Of a DNA stretch of 64,000 nt, positions 21,387-63,951 are shown piece by piece. The DNA lies in NCBI GenBank assembly GCA_002633025.1, contig NMRB01001095.1, positions 103,079 to 167,078 on the forward strand, read 5' to 3'. The notes below the pieces were generated by a model. The model saw nothing but the letters and a program-made list of their open reading frames with translations. It had not been told where the DNA came from and did not search any database. The translations under genes and the position numbers were made by a program. How positions within the stretch are numbered: the first letter of the stretch is position 1; each line of letters starts with the position of its first letter. The stretch is from Notospermus geniculatus. Taxonomy: Eukaryota; Nemertea; Pilidiophora; Heteronemertea; Lineidae.

Positions 21387-24300
21387 CTGAAAATGAATAT
21401 TTGACATTTGACAGAAAGATGTTTCAAGTGCTTAGCATTTTGGGGTTGCTCTTATTCCACAGCAAAGCTTGCATTGTAACGAACTCAGAACTGACAAATT
21501 CTGATCAAAATTGAGAGGTGTCCTGAACACAAAAGTTAAATTCATTTATGTGAACTCAGTCTGGTGTCCTTCGTGCCAACAAAGAGCAAAGGGATTGAGT
21601 TGAGAGTCCCAAAACTGCCACATGGCTTACACCCTACCAGGTAGCATTACATTGTCGGTATTACTTGGGAACCACGAAACTAAGGTACATGCACCCCAGA
21701 GGCAGGACTTGCCAATGAGTCTGTAAGGTATTGTACTTACAAAATGTAGCTGCGTTCGTAGGTCAGCTATCAAATCTTGGTATGATGAGGCTCTGGCTCT
21801 GTAGTAGATTATTATCAACCTGAAAAGATGTTGATTTCAAACTGACCCCAAAAACAAAATGTACAGTAGGAGGAAACAGGAGTGCCGATAGAAAACCGGC
21901 ACTGTTCAGTGGGAGTCACCCTTTCTGTCTCATGAACAATGGGTCTGACTGGGGATTGAACCCAGATCCTCAGCAATGACAGGTGCTGATGTTTGCACTG
22001 TGCCATTCTGACAGGTGAAAGGCTGAAGTCCAAGAAAAATTACTTACAATAAAATTATGAAGACTGGTATGACTACAGCAGGACTGAATATAAAGTTGAT
22101 AATCCATGTCAGCCAGTCGGGAAGGTTCCCAATCCTGGACGTCAGAACTTCGTAGACGTGGTCACGTTTCCTGAATGGTCCACAATCAGGTGATGGCCGG
22201 ATCCTAGAAAACAATAGAACACTACTGTATGGTGATGCTTAGCAATTTTGATCAAATAGTGAATTGGGTGATGTATTATTTGTCTCGAACACATCCAACA
22301 CAGTTTTGACTGCAAATCGTGCTGGGAAGTCCTCAGGGTAGGCTATGTGAATTTTTCATGTGTACACAAACCAATACTTACACTATGATGGCATATCCAA
22401 CAGGCACAAGACACAGGAACAGTGTGACCAACAACAAAGTCAGAAAAAAATTTCCCGACCGGCTTGCACGGAACATCTTCTTAGGCGGGATGTTACAGGT
22501 GCGCCCCACGATGTAACGGAGGTAGAAAACAATGATGACCTTCACCATGGCAACCACGGGGAGGAGGGGAGAGAAGTAAAGGCCTAGCCAGATTAGGCCC
22601 TGGCCGTATATGAGTTCTAGGACGTCTGTTGCGATTGAGAACTCTGGGAAGTCGATCTGGAAAGAAACAGAATTATGTCAGAAAACTACTGTAAAGCAGG
22701 AAAATTTCGCATGCAGGAAATTTTCGCGAATTTCGTGAGAGTGTATGAGTCGTGAAAATTTCCTGTCGCGAATATAAATACAGGCAAGTGATAAATATGG
22801 TCCGTGAAAGAAAAGTGAAAAAAAAATAGCAGAGACTCGCGAAAATATCCTGCAGCGAATATGTCTATAAATCTTGATTCGCGAAAATATCCAGCCGCGA
22901 AATTATCTTGCTTTACAGTAAGTGGATTCAGAGGGGGTGCAAGCTGCGCACACCCCCCTATGCCCTACCATTGTTGGTTTCCTTACAACTTACGCCTTGA
23001 CCAGTGACACCAACGATTACCCATATCTTTCTATGGTTGAGTTGCCCATAGAAAGCCAACTTGCGTGAGAAAACTCTCCCATGGAGCATGCATCATAACT
23101 CTCTTCACTTGCCTTTTCCTTAGCAGTTTTAGAAGACTTGACAATGACAGCCCGTAAGACGTCCAGCACCAGAACAGACACGACTAATGCTCCAAGATCT
23201 AAGAGGAAGACCTTGGCAACCTCCTCCCCGACGACGGTCTCATAGCAACAGCTCATGTCAGGTGGTATCTTGTCTACGTCCTGCTGAAAGAAAGGGAAAG
23301 ATGTACTAAAAGACGGGTTACAGAAAATGAATGTTGTCTGCTGGTCACTTTGCAGGTACTTTTTACATGGGAGTCATGTTGAAAAGGTTCTAAAAGAATT
23401 TCATTATGTCACTTACACATTGTGTTGCTACGTTATACAAAGAAATGGACAAAATGGCCAAGTTTGCATAGTAGAAAACCGTTGTCCGTGCCAGTAGCCA
23501 TTTCAGTTCCACCCTCGGGTGCCACTTCTCTAGTTTTACCATCAGAGCAAAAATGGCAGGTACAATCAGCTTGAGTCCTGCCATCACCAACGAAAGCTGG
23601 AAAGAGACAGAATGCGACATTTTTGTCTCAGGACAAGAATTTTACTTGCATTCATGGTGCTGGTCAGTTCTAGTGTGTAGGCCTACTTTGGAAGTTATAT
23701 TATGTGAAATGAAATATCTATATCCTGACAAAAACACCGGAAATATCTAGAGAGCAGCAAAAAGATACGCTCACTTGATACTTCTGAATGAGTTCCTCGG
23801 CAAATTTTGGAATCCCCAATTCCACCGGTTGGTCTTGTCTTTGCACAAAGAAATAGATGAGGTAGCCGGTGCCCCCAAGAATGGCAAGGACGATGATGTT
23901 ACTGATGAGTCTCACTGTGTATACCAGACCCCTGGGAGAGATAACAAATTATAATGAAAAAAACAGACTGAAGGTTCTATAGGCCTACACAACAGCACTT
24001 CCTAGTGTAACACAGTCTCAAACTATTGTGACCCCAGTCTCTCTAGGGAACTCGAAAAAAAGTTCCTGAACGAACAAGAAGCTGAAGATGATGATGATGA
24101 AAACAAATTTGTGATTCAACTGGGAGCCGAACTGGTGACCTCTAGGTCTTGAGTCTGGCACTTAGCCACTGCACCACTGGAAACTCCTGAGTGGTCCATA
24201 GGCCTTGGCTGATTGAATTGTCCTGGACCTTTGCCTTTTTGGAAGCCAATATGTTCTGTGTTCAGAAACAGAAGTTGCTCAAGTTCACCCACCTGTTCAA

Positions 24301-26935
24301 AGCACTCAGCTTCCCTGCCACCTTCAACTCCCTTACAAGTTCTTTGAGGTCTGTTTTGATGGCATGTATCTTGTCCCTTGCACCCTCTTTTGATGTAACC
24401 GTGAAGTCCCAGCTGACAAAGCATCGCCAAGTGAATGGATATTCCTCCGAGTCGCTTGAGAGTTTTGTCTTTCTGTATTTGACCATCATCCTGTGGACAA
24501 AAATTATGGCTATTAAATCTTTAAAATACTCAGAAATGGCAGTGACACATACAGAAAAAATTACCTGAGCAAAAGTTCATACATGATTGCTATGGCAAAT
24601 TTGTTTGACATCGTACCCCACCCCTGATGTCGATGAGATAAATTAGTGTCAGATGTGTCAAACCAAAAGATGGTAAGGTGAAATGCCTGATTAGTGTGCT
24701 CCACAAGTCAACTCATCATTTTGTCTGGCTAACTTACCGCCTCACAATTGACAGCATGCAGAAGAGGTAGATGACTAGAGTTGTGATGAAGTAAGCCATG
24801 GGCAGCATATAGCCAATGCCAAGAAATTCATGGTAATCGTATACACCGTAGAATATTATTGTGTCTTGGACGAGATCCTGAAAGAATCGTAATGACAACA
24901 GTGGTGTCTACAATAATGACATTGACACTAACACTAACAGTAATTTCTCCTAAGACAATCCCCAACAGGACAATTAGCGCTTTAGATAACCCCCAACAGG
25001 ACAATTACCCCTTAGATAATCCCGAACAGTACAATTACCTCTTAGATAACCCCAACAGGACGATTACCCCTTTAGAAAATCTCCAACAGGACAATTACCT
25101 CTTTAGATAATCCCCAACAGGACAATTACCCCTTAGGTAATCCCAAACAGGACAATTACCCCTTAGATAATCTCCAACAGGACAATTATCTCTTCTTTAG
25201 ATAATCCCCAACAGGACAATTCCCATAGAAATTTCCCCACAGGTGGACAAATTTCTGGTCTAGGAGGAATTGTCCTGATACCTTTTCGAATCACACCTAC
25301 CAACCCATCAGTGATGTTAATCTTTGTGTCCTCACCCACGAGTATTTGTGGCACGGATATGAAACCCACTGCAAGTATCCCCATCACGAAGTTTAACCAG
25401 AGGAGAGTTCTCAGGAAGACAAAGAATGAAGCGACGCTGCTACCAAAATAACCTAAAAGTACAGACAAAACATTTAAACATCGGCACAGAAACCAGAGTG
25501 GGTAATGTTTCCTTGAGCAAGACACTTCACTCAGTAGACTTGCCTTGAATATTCCTGATTCTTTACAAGTCGGCCTTACCTTCAATCTTCTTTATAGGAT
25601 CTCCCCATATGGTCAACTTTTTAAATGAGTTATCCACCTTTTTTGAGACCTTCCGCATCCTCTGCAATGAAAATGTTAAATATGTGGTGAAATGTACAAT
25701 ATATTCTGTACATTTCTGTACAAGATCTACTGTTCTAGGGTAGGCCTAGAACAGCGATGCTTTGAGAAATACCTTCTTACCAATCTCTGATTACTGTCCA
25801 ACTGCTTCATCCCTCCCACCTTCCTGATCTGCCATCTCAGGAACTCCCTCGCCTGCCTGGCTGCCTGAAGTTTCTTTTTCATCGGCCAAGGTTGTCCCCT
25901 AAAACTCTCTAGTATTTCAATATGGTATTGTATGCTCTCGAAAATGGAGCTTTTCCCCATATTTTCGTCCATCAAGTTCGCTGTGGTGGCTTCCATATCA
26001 CCCCTGTAAATTAAGGGGTAGAATTTGAAGACACACATCAAAAGGGATTTGATATTGTCATGGATAATGGTCTCTGACCAGCTCATCCCTTGCCATCCCC
26101 CTCCACTCCACCTCCACCCCACTAACAGGACTTCAGCCGATGTAACTCACATCTCTTCATGATAAAATTACTTTGAGTAAGAGGGAAGCAGAAAATGAAT
26201 GTCAATGTAGAAGCTCGCGAAAAGCAACTTTCTAAAATGTTGATGAATAACCTTGGGCAGGGCACTTCACTAAGATACTAATACAAACTTCTGCCAAAAC
26301 ATACCCTGAGTAGAACTCACAATATCTTGAACGTTTTGCGCACTCCATGTCAGTCAGGCCAGGAACAGTGCTGCGTCTTCTCCGGACATCCCTTGCCATG
26401 GAAAATGAGGCCCTTGGGATTGGGACCTCACTGGGGCCAGGAACTGCAGAGATTTCATCTTGTGTATCAGCTAAGGGTAAGAAACCTGAATATGTAATCC
26501 ACGTTTCAGGGTGTCCTGAATATGGAGGCTAAATTGATTGAAAATGATTACAGTGGAACCTCTATATAAGGGACACCTTTGTCCTTGTATTGAGAAGTGT
26601 CCCAATTACAGACATCAAAATGAAAAGTATTGACCAATTTAGGACCAACTTTGTCGTCCCTGATATTGAGTGACATGTCCTCCTGTCAGGTAAGGGAAGT
26701 TCCACTATATTAAGTGGTTTTCAGCTAAGAGGTCCTACACACAGAGAAATTGGGGGTCCACTGTAAAATAAATGTCCAGTGTTGCGATGAGCAGGCTTTT
26801 ATATAGAGACATCTTACCTGTATTAGATACCTGACCTGATGAGCCTGATCCATATCCATTGACTCTTTGTCCTGTTGGCTTATCCTCAACTTTTAACAAG
26901 GGCTGCTGCTCAGCCTTTTTTGCTCTTTTCCCCAT
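21285..26935 (-). CDS. TMC: TMC-family transmembrane channel-like protein, complete, 14 coding exons, 732 aa
   Basis: TMC proteins are multi-pass membrane proteins; TMC1/2 form the mechanotransduction channel of hair cells. Fourteen minus-strand exons (26935-26818, 26470-26305, 26003-25781, 25661-25580, 25452-25301, 24877-24738, 24490-24293, 23931-23775, 23596-23417, 23283-23113, 22656-22382, 22203-22048, 21819-21741, 21386-21285) join in phase to 2,199 nt from ATG to TGA. Family evidence is FGSSVASFFVFLRTLLWLN (first membrane segment), CFVSWDFTVTS, and above all GQGLIWLGLYFSPLLP, the signature of the TMC domain, with a later RPSPDCGPF. Nine or ten hydrophobic segments are visible. The N-terminus is hydrophilic, with an RRRRST basic site. 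The C-terminus ends DMSIV, a possible class I PDZ ligand. Subfamily (TMC1-3 versus 5/7 or 6/8) is undecided. Confidence 0.92.
21741..21819 (-). CDS. TMC: TMC exon 13
   Basis: Acceptor CTTTTCAG, donor GTAAGT. It encodes the end of the last membrane segment and a basic cytoplasmic helix (LIIIYYRARASSYQDLIADL, then RTQLHF). Confidence 0.88.
21861..22013 (-). mobile_element. tRNA-like SINE copy (family 1)
   Basis: On the minus strand: GGCACAGTGCAAACATCAGC, then GATCTGGGTTCAATCCCCAG with a good B box, then a tail block ending in CCTCCTACTGTAC. One of the best-preserved copies. It lies in a TMC intron, antisense to rootletin and sense to TMC. Confidence 0.75.
22048..22203 (-). CDS. TMC: TMC exon 12
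   Basis: Acceptor TTTTCTAG, donor GTAAGT. It contains IRPSPDCGPFRKRDHVYEV, matching the conserved CGPF loop of TMC proteins, and a membrane segment (WIINFIFSPAVVIPVFII). Confidence 0.93.
22382..22656 (-). CDS. TMC: TMC exon 11, TMC signature
   Basis: Acceptor TTTCCAG, donor GTAAGT. It begins IDFPEFSIATDVLELIYGQG and contains the family signature WLGLYFSPLLP, then VKVIIVFYLRYIV and the membrane segment FFLTLLLVTLFLCLVPVGYA. This exon alone identifies the family. Confidence 0.96.
22687..22920. mobile_element. MITE with TACTGTAAAGC inverted ends (234 bp)
   Basis: Exact 11-bp inverted ends TACTGTAAAGC and GCTTTACAGTA, with further pairing of AAATTTCGC and GCGAAATT inside. The body carries several imperfect TCGCGAAAATATCC units. 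It lies in a TMC intron 31 bp upstream of exon 11 on the coding strand. Confidence 0.8.
22970..23095. repeat. Dispersed repeat related to the 54-bp array
   Basis: It contains TTGGTTTCC, GTTGAGTTGCCCATAGAAAG and AACTTGCGTGAGAAAACT. The same blocks flank and fill the 50291-50811 array, and also occur near 12997-13060 and 58300-58400. Confidence 0.65.
23113..23283 (-). CDS. TMC: TMC exon 10, GC donor and NAGNAG acceptor
   Basis: It encodes QDVDKIPPDMSCCYETVVGE, then a membrane segment (LLDLGALVVSVLVLDVLRAV) ending SSKTAKEK. The phase only works with the donor AAG|GCAAGT, a GC-AG intron. The acceptor is CAGCAG, so the first glutamine could be skipped by alternative use of the second AG. Confidence 0.88.
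23417..23596 (-). CDS. TMC: TMC exon 9
   Basis: Acceptor CTTTCCAG, donor GTAAGT; 60 codons in phase 0. Two membrane segments: LSLVMAGLKLIVPAIFALM and RTTVFYYANLAILSISLYNV, separated by a basic loop with KWHPRVELKW. Confidence 0.92.
23775..23931 (-). CDS. TMC: TMC exon 8
   Basis: Acceptor CTCTCCCAG, donor GTGAGC. A membrane segment (LISNIIVLAILGGTGYLIYF) is followed by a hydrophilic stretch ending EELIQKYQ. Confidence 0.9.
24110..24190 (-). repeat. tRNA-like SINE fragment
   Basis: On the minus strand: GTGGTGCAGTGGCTAAGTGC, then GGTCACCAGTTCGGCTCCCA, which resemble A and B boxes of a tRNA-derived SINE. It lies in the intron upstream of TMC exon 8. Confidence 0.5.
24293..24490 (-). CDS. TMC: TMC exon 7
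   Basis: Acceptor GTCCACAG, donor GTGGGT. It encodes MMVKYRKTKLSSDSEEYPFT and the TMC-typical CFVSWDFTVTSKEGARDKI, then an amphipathic helix (TDLKELVRELKVAGKLSALN). Confidence 0.92.
24738..24877 (-). CDS. TMC: TMC exon 6
   Basis: Acceptor TCTTTCAG, donor GTAAGT. It encodes DLVQDTIIFYGVYDYHEFLG and a membrane segment (YMLPMAYFITTLVIYLFCML). Confidence 0.9.
24957..25228. repeat. Minisatellite, ~9 units of 29-34 bp
   Basis: Unit consensus CCCCAACAGGACAATTACC followed by CCTTTAGATAAT. Units vary in length and sequence. It sits in the TMC intron between exons 5 and 6, with a stray inverted piece (GAATTGTCCTG) at 25267-25277. Confidence 0.9.
25301..25452 (-). CDS. TMC: TMC exon 5, first membrane segment
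   Basis: Acceptor TACTTTTAG, donor GTAGGT chosen by phase. It encodes GYFGSSVASFFVFLRTLLWL and NFVMGILAVGFISVPQIL, then an extracellular stretch with an NIT glycosylation sequon (KINITDGL). The FGSSVASFFxFLRxLLxLN pattern is typical of TMC. Confidence 0.94.
25580..25661 (-). CDS. TMC: TMC exon 4
   Basis: Acceptor CATTGCAG, donor GTAAGG. A short basic exon: RMRKVSKKVDNSFKKLTIWG, then DPIKKIEG, the cytoplasmic run leading into the first membrane segment. Confidence 0.9.
25781..26003 (-). CDS. TMC: TMC exon 3
   Basis: Acceptor ATTTACAG, donor GTAAGA. It encodes GDMEATTANLMDENMGKSSI, then SFRGQPWPMKKKLQAARQAR and WQIRKVGGMKQLDSNQRL, a basic cytoplasmic region; the WPMKxKL motif recurs across TMCs. 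Confidence 0.88.
26305..26470 (-). CDS. TMC: TMC exon 2
   Basis: Acceptor TTACCCTTAG. Donor is CAGG|GTATGT, because only this choice keeps the frame into exon 3. It encodes ADTQDEISAVPGPSEVPIPR and then VRRRRSTVPGLTDMECAKRS, ending CEFYSG. The RRRRST run is a plausible basophilic kinase site. Confidence 0.8.
26551..26610. repeat. Dispersed repeat beginning AGTGGAACCTC
   Basis: Diverged copy of the repeat seen at 11301 and 62104 (AACCTCTATATAAGGGACACC). Confidence 0.5.
26818..26935 (-). CDS. TMC: TMC exon 1 (coding start)
   Basis: The ATG at 26935-26933 lies in GAAATGGGG, a good translation context (G at -3 and +4). Upstream in frame is TTG then AGT then a TAA stop, so this is the first possible start. 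It encodes MGKRAKKAEQQPLLKVEDKP and ends GSGSSGQVSNT; donor GTAAGA. Confidence 0.8.
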
Positions 26936-27317
26936 TTCTAAGGAGTCGTCGGACAAACTTTAACAAAGTGTGACTTCCTTCTCAAATCTGGAATTTCTGT
27001 GTCACATGGTGATAAAAATGCCAATGTACTGCACATGTGATTATCTGTCCCAATAGGCCTAAACAATGCAAATAGAGATAAAGATTTTCAAGTAGGCCCT
27101 AGAACTTTATGATGTTGTTCAAGGCTATTTTATCATTACACCAACTGGAAGAACATGATGATTCAGTCATTTGCTGAAAATGCTTTAAAAGATGTTTTCA
27201 AATTACTTCTCATCATCTTACCTTTTAATTTCACACGACTTGTTATCTTATGTCATTACAGAAGCCTGGCTTCAAGTGTTCAATTCAATGCATGAATGTG
27301 ACAGATGAGATGACAAG

Positions 27318-27450
27318 CACGTGCTAATGTTGTGCAATTTATGCTAATAGCAGGTGCTTGATTAAGACTATCAGCCAATTAGAATCGAGAACTGCCGCCA
27401 CAAATTACGTCACAACCTCATTAAAATATTCAATTACGATACAAGATGGC
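27318..27450 (+). promoter_or_regulatory. Candidate TMC/KIF1 divergent promoter
   Basis: Within 130 bp there are an E-box CACGTG (27318-27323), an octamer-like ATGCTAAT (27341-27348), a CCAAT box (27375-27379), a CRE-like TTACGTCA (27405-27412) and a YY1-like CAAGATGGC (27442-27450). This order is typical of TATA-less animal promoters with the YY1 site near the start of transcription. It lies 0.4-0.5 kb upstream of the TMC ATG and faces KIF1. Function is inferred. Confidence 0.45.
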
Positions 27451-27535
27451 GTTCGGGGCAGAGAAAATTTCTACATCGGCATAAAAATGGAAAATTCGTA
27501 GTAAATTTGTGTTCATTAAGAACCCACAATCCGTG
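27440..27535 (+). other. KIF1: Possible KIF1 5' UTR exon
   Basis: The first KIF1 coding exon starts 6 nt upstream of its ATG at a strong acceptor, so an upstream non-coding exon must exist. This segment begins at the YY1-like site and ends at a good donor (CCGTG|GTAAGT). It contains a 12-codon upstream ORF (27446-27484). The start boundary is a guess. A second candidate non-coding exon is 30552-30604 (acceptor GAATTACAG, donor GTAAGT). Confidence 0.35.
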
Positions 27536-28654
27536 GTAAGTGTGAAGTTTGGGTAGCAATTTTGTACTGCTGCATGCTGGTGTTTTTGTCAATCGCCTGA
27601 TAATCTGTCCATCGCCATTTTTCTCCAGCTGTCAAATTGATCTCGACGTCGACGACACACACTGACACAGAGTCACATGCACGTTTCAATGCATTTTTCA
27701 TCATAGCATGTACATGATGTAGGCGGCGGACTGCGGAGTGCACGTTCTAGTAGACATGGTAGAGTGAAGTGAAGTGAGTGCTATAGACATGGCCCATAAA
27801 TAACGGGACACCCGGTCCAGTTTTCGACCATCTCCTAAAGATCTTAGCAGAAATCAGATTTAGCTTGAGAATAATTTTATTCTTTTTGGCCATTGGAAAG
27901 AGGATTACTTCTGGATAGGCCTAGGCCTATTGGCAATCCAAAAATTTTGGAACCCAAATGATAGAAAATTTAGAAAAGAGTGATTTTATTGAGGCAATCA
28001 TCGGGAAAATGGTCACAATTCGTGTGTGCGGCGGGCGTGACGTTACGTCATTGGCGTCACGACGCAACAGTTTCCAATGCTTTTCCACGGCAAAAACGTG
28101 CATTATGGAAACTTTGGAACTAAAATTTCAACTTCTATCGGTCTGCACACCTGTGTTGACGAGATACACGCCATGCTGTTTACACAGGCAGGGATTGCGC
28201 TAGCATTAGCCACGACCCAAAATGGGTAGAAATCTTTGAAAACGACCAGGAAAATGATGAAAATTCACATCAGTGGCTAAAGAAATTCAGAGTGATCCAA
28301 TGCATTTCCATTACTGTGGCTGAAGAAAATTTCAGCCTAGCGCAATCCCTGCACAGGTTAAGTCTACTGGTAATTAGCTACAAGATGAGGGGTCAATTGT
28401 TCTGTTAAACTTTCTGGCTTTCTCACAACGAGGATTTCAAAATGGGATGCAAAAACCAACTTGGCAAACATAGCCCCGCAATCAACGGGCCATGTCTATA
28501 GTGCGTGTCGTCTGCTGTGTAGGCCTACACCCACTGACCATGCTGACTGGTACCACAACACTGAGTCAGTGAGTGCTTCCTTGGACTTGGAGGAACTTCC
28601 TCCAAACCAAGCAGCTGCTTCTTTATTAAAGGACCACGGACGCACGCGGCACGG

Positions 28655-28692
28655 TAGGCCTAGGCCTACCGGTACCGGTAGGCCTAGGCCTA
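28655..28692. repeat. 38-bp perfect palindrome of AGGCCT and ACCGGT words
   Basis: The sequence reads TAGGCCTAGGCCTACCG then GTAC then its reverse complement, so both strands are identical over 38 bp. It is a dense cluster of the TAGGCCTA and ACCGGTA words that recur throughout the window. Confidence 0.9.
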
Positions 28693-30551
28693 GCCTATTG
28701 CCACTTTTTCTCGACAGCCGGCGCCACCGCACCACTCTCCAATCCAATTCAACCCAGGGACTAACTACATCGTCGGCGAATTGACCTGATAAGCCGATTT
28801 ACTACCTACATTTTGTAATGCATTTTTGTAGTTTGTCTTACTGCCACTAGGTGGCACCCTCTATGTCTGCAGTCAGTAACGCATTAGACAATCCAACACC
28901 GTGCTCCTTTAAAGTAAATAGGGTGCTTATGCTTGCCTTTATTGCCTTTGAATTGACTTCACAGAATCTGGATCATTTTGCTTTGGGGTAGCGTAGGCTA
29001 GCTAGGCCTATATTATTGTTCTGTTGACAGTGTCATCACTCATCTGCCAAATTCCAAGGCCCTCCACTCACTCCACATTTTGTAGGCCTACCGCCTACTG
29101 GCAGGCCTACCGGTAGCCAACCTACCTCAATGAAAAAATGTGTTTCTTGCAGATTTTATTTTGACCGAAAAATGGAAAAAAGTGTAGTTTTGCCCCCAAA
29201 AGAGCCAGTTGCCCCCAAAGCCAAAATAGTTTGCTAGGCCTACATGTACCCTCCCAGCCTGGTGGAAACAAATGGCGTTTCTTCTTTCAATCGATTTTTC
29301 CTTCATACATACGAGGTGGACATACAGTAGCGATATTTAAACTCATGATCTGAAGTCATTCAGTCAGCCCACTCTAACATGTAAAACAATTGTAGGTGTA
29401 GTAAGTGATCAGTGAAGACCTATACCGGCACTATAACTACTCCTCTCATAATACTAGCAGCTGGTAGTGAAAATGCCTCTCCTTCACTTTCTGTATGCGT
29501 GAAGCACAATCTATTCTAGGAAAAACCAATAATCAATGATGAATAATCAATACGGAATCAATGAGCCAACCATTCATGAAATGACTATATTTGATTCATA
29601 ATACAACGGTAGTTATGTGTTTATGATAATGAACGGAAGTTGTGTGAAATCTCAGACAATTCAAGGTGACTGCAATGTAAGACTATCTTATGGTTGTAGG
29701 AATGATAGCTGAATTTTTCGGAAAGTCCGATGAAAAAAACCAATCTATATGACTGACTGCCAATAGTCTCACATAACTTTTGCTTTGATTATGTTAATGT
29801 ATTACAGACTTTAAAACATCCGTACTGGTATCTGCAACAAAATCGTTTTGTAGGCCTAAAAACAGCGGGTGGATTTGATCGTAAGTGCCAGATTGGTGTC
29901 TGATTTTGAGTTCAATCAATATTTCACTCTCAAATGAGTTCCTATTGATTTCTCTGGAGCATCTTATACCGGTGCTTCACGAATTGTCATAGCCAGGGTG
30001 TTCCAATGATTCGCTATCTCCCCTCGTGGTTGCCATAGCTACTCGTCTGTCAGCTTCGCTTGCAACTCCATCGGCGATAAACGAGATAGTGAGTTATTGG
30101 TTTCTCCCCGCGGAGGGTAAATCAGTGGGAGGGAGATGAAATGACAGAACAGCCAACTTGTAAGTGATTCTGGGGATTCTGTGATAACGCTGGATGACGT
30201 CGGGCGAATTGTTAACACGATCAAAATGGAAATATCGACTGTTGTGACGTCGGTGCCAAATTAAGCGCCTTGTCTGAGTGTCAAAATTCTCAATCAAGAT
30301 TTTCATGTTGTTTTGTTTTAAATTATCTACATTTTCATTCCCGGGTGATGTCATTTGACGGAGGATGTGATACACTGTGATACAAAACTCAAACAACTGT
30401 GCAACTGCTGTCAGTTTACGTTTGTGATCCGATTTTTATACCACTGAGACATCTTTCGGAAAGTCTGGAGTTGTGTTTGTTCGGAAGACGATAGACAACA
30501 TATGTTAGATTAAAAACTGCTCAAAATGTCTTCATTTTCTTGGAATTACAG

Positions 30552-30604
30552 GTGATTGGTGGAACCACCTCTGAGATTAGGTGAAGGACGGGAAGTTAAA
30601 AGAA
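30552..30604 (+). other. KIF1: Alternative candidate KIF1 5' UTR exon
   Basis: 53 bp bounded by TTGGAATTACAG and GTAAGTGC. Splice sites look good, but there is no other evidence of use. Confidence 0.25.
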
Positions 30605-30960
30605 GTAAGTGCTTCTTTATTTTTCATGCGTTTTTCAAGTTGGTTGTAAACAAACCATGTCAGTGTAGGCCTAGTCCGGCAGAAATCATGACCTTTTTTT
30701 TATGGAATTGGAAAGTACATGTACCGTGTATGTGTATTAGATTTATTGATCCTTATGTACATGTCATGACAGGATTTCCATAGCATTTTAGATAGATAGA
30801 TAATTTGAAGCTTCATAACCCTTTTGGATCTTAAGCTTATACTACAGGGTGGAGTCTACGACAGGCTACTGTCCACCTGTGTGGGTCTTTTACTTGCCCT
30901 GGCACAGACACTCAGGTACAAGGGACCACGGCTTTGAGTCTCATCCGACAGACTATTCTA

Positions 30961-31065
30961 TTGGTTCACAGCTTTTCTCATACATGTCCTGGCCAGGGAT
31001 CGAACCCAGGCACTGACCCTGTTAGGATTGAAAGTCAAGCATGTTAGACCCCTCGACCACCAGGA
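30961..31065 (-). mobile_element. tRNA-derived SINE copy
   Basis: On the minus strand: CCTGGTGGTCGAGGGGTCTA as the head and GCCTGGGTTCGATCCCTGG as the B box. A C-tract follows on the plus-strand right side. Confidence 0.6.
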
Positions 31066-31097
31066 AATTGACTTTTTAAGGGGGATATCCCCCGTCC

Positions 31098-31122
31098 CCC
31101 CCCCCCNCCCCCCCCCCCCCCC
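31098..31122. repeat. Poly-C tract with one ambiguous base
   Basis: About 25 C with an N at 31107. Similar C-tracts lie at 45002-45013 and 47441-47454 (both next to N gaps) and at 52010-52040. Confidence 0.9.
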
Positions 31123-31228
31123 CGGCGGAAACACTTCATGTGGTACTCTAGAATTGTGAACTTTATAAGGAAGAAATACCGTAAGCCTTGTTTGAGACAA
31201 CACTTTTTCTGCGTACTTTCAGGTCAAA

Positions 31229-63951
<32,723 letters not shown>

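Larger units (their letters stand above)
27536..31222 (+). other. Region between candidate promoter and first KIF1 coding exon
   Basis: No coding exon is seen. It is rich in AGGCCTA words, holds a 38-bp perfect palindrome (28655-28692), a candidate non-coding exon (30552-30604) and a SINE-like copy (30961-31065) next to a poly-C tract with an ambiguous base at 31107. Confidence 0.6.

Noticed and set aside
21505-21522. Short alternative TMC terminal exon encoding DTSQF
   Set aside because: Good acceptor and phase, but the exon at 21285-21386 also fits the phase and gives a basic helix continuous with exon 13, more like a TMC cytoplasmic end. It could still be an alternative 3' exon.
24957-25228. 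CRISPR-like array
   Set aside because: Repeats are contiguous with no unique spacers, and this is an animal genome. It is a minisatellite.
26319-26320. GTGAGT donor for TMC exon 2
   Set aside because: Strong consensus, but using it would break the frame into exon 3. The downstream GTATGT donor after position 26305 keeps it.
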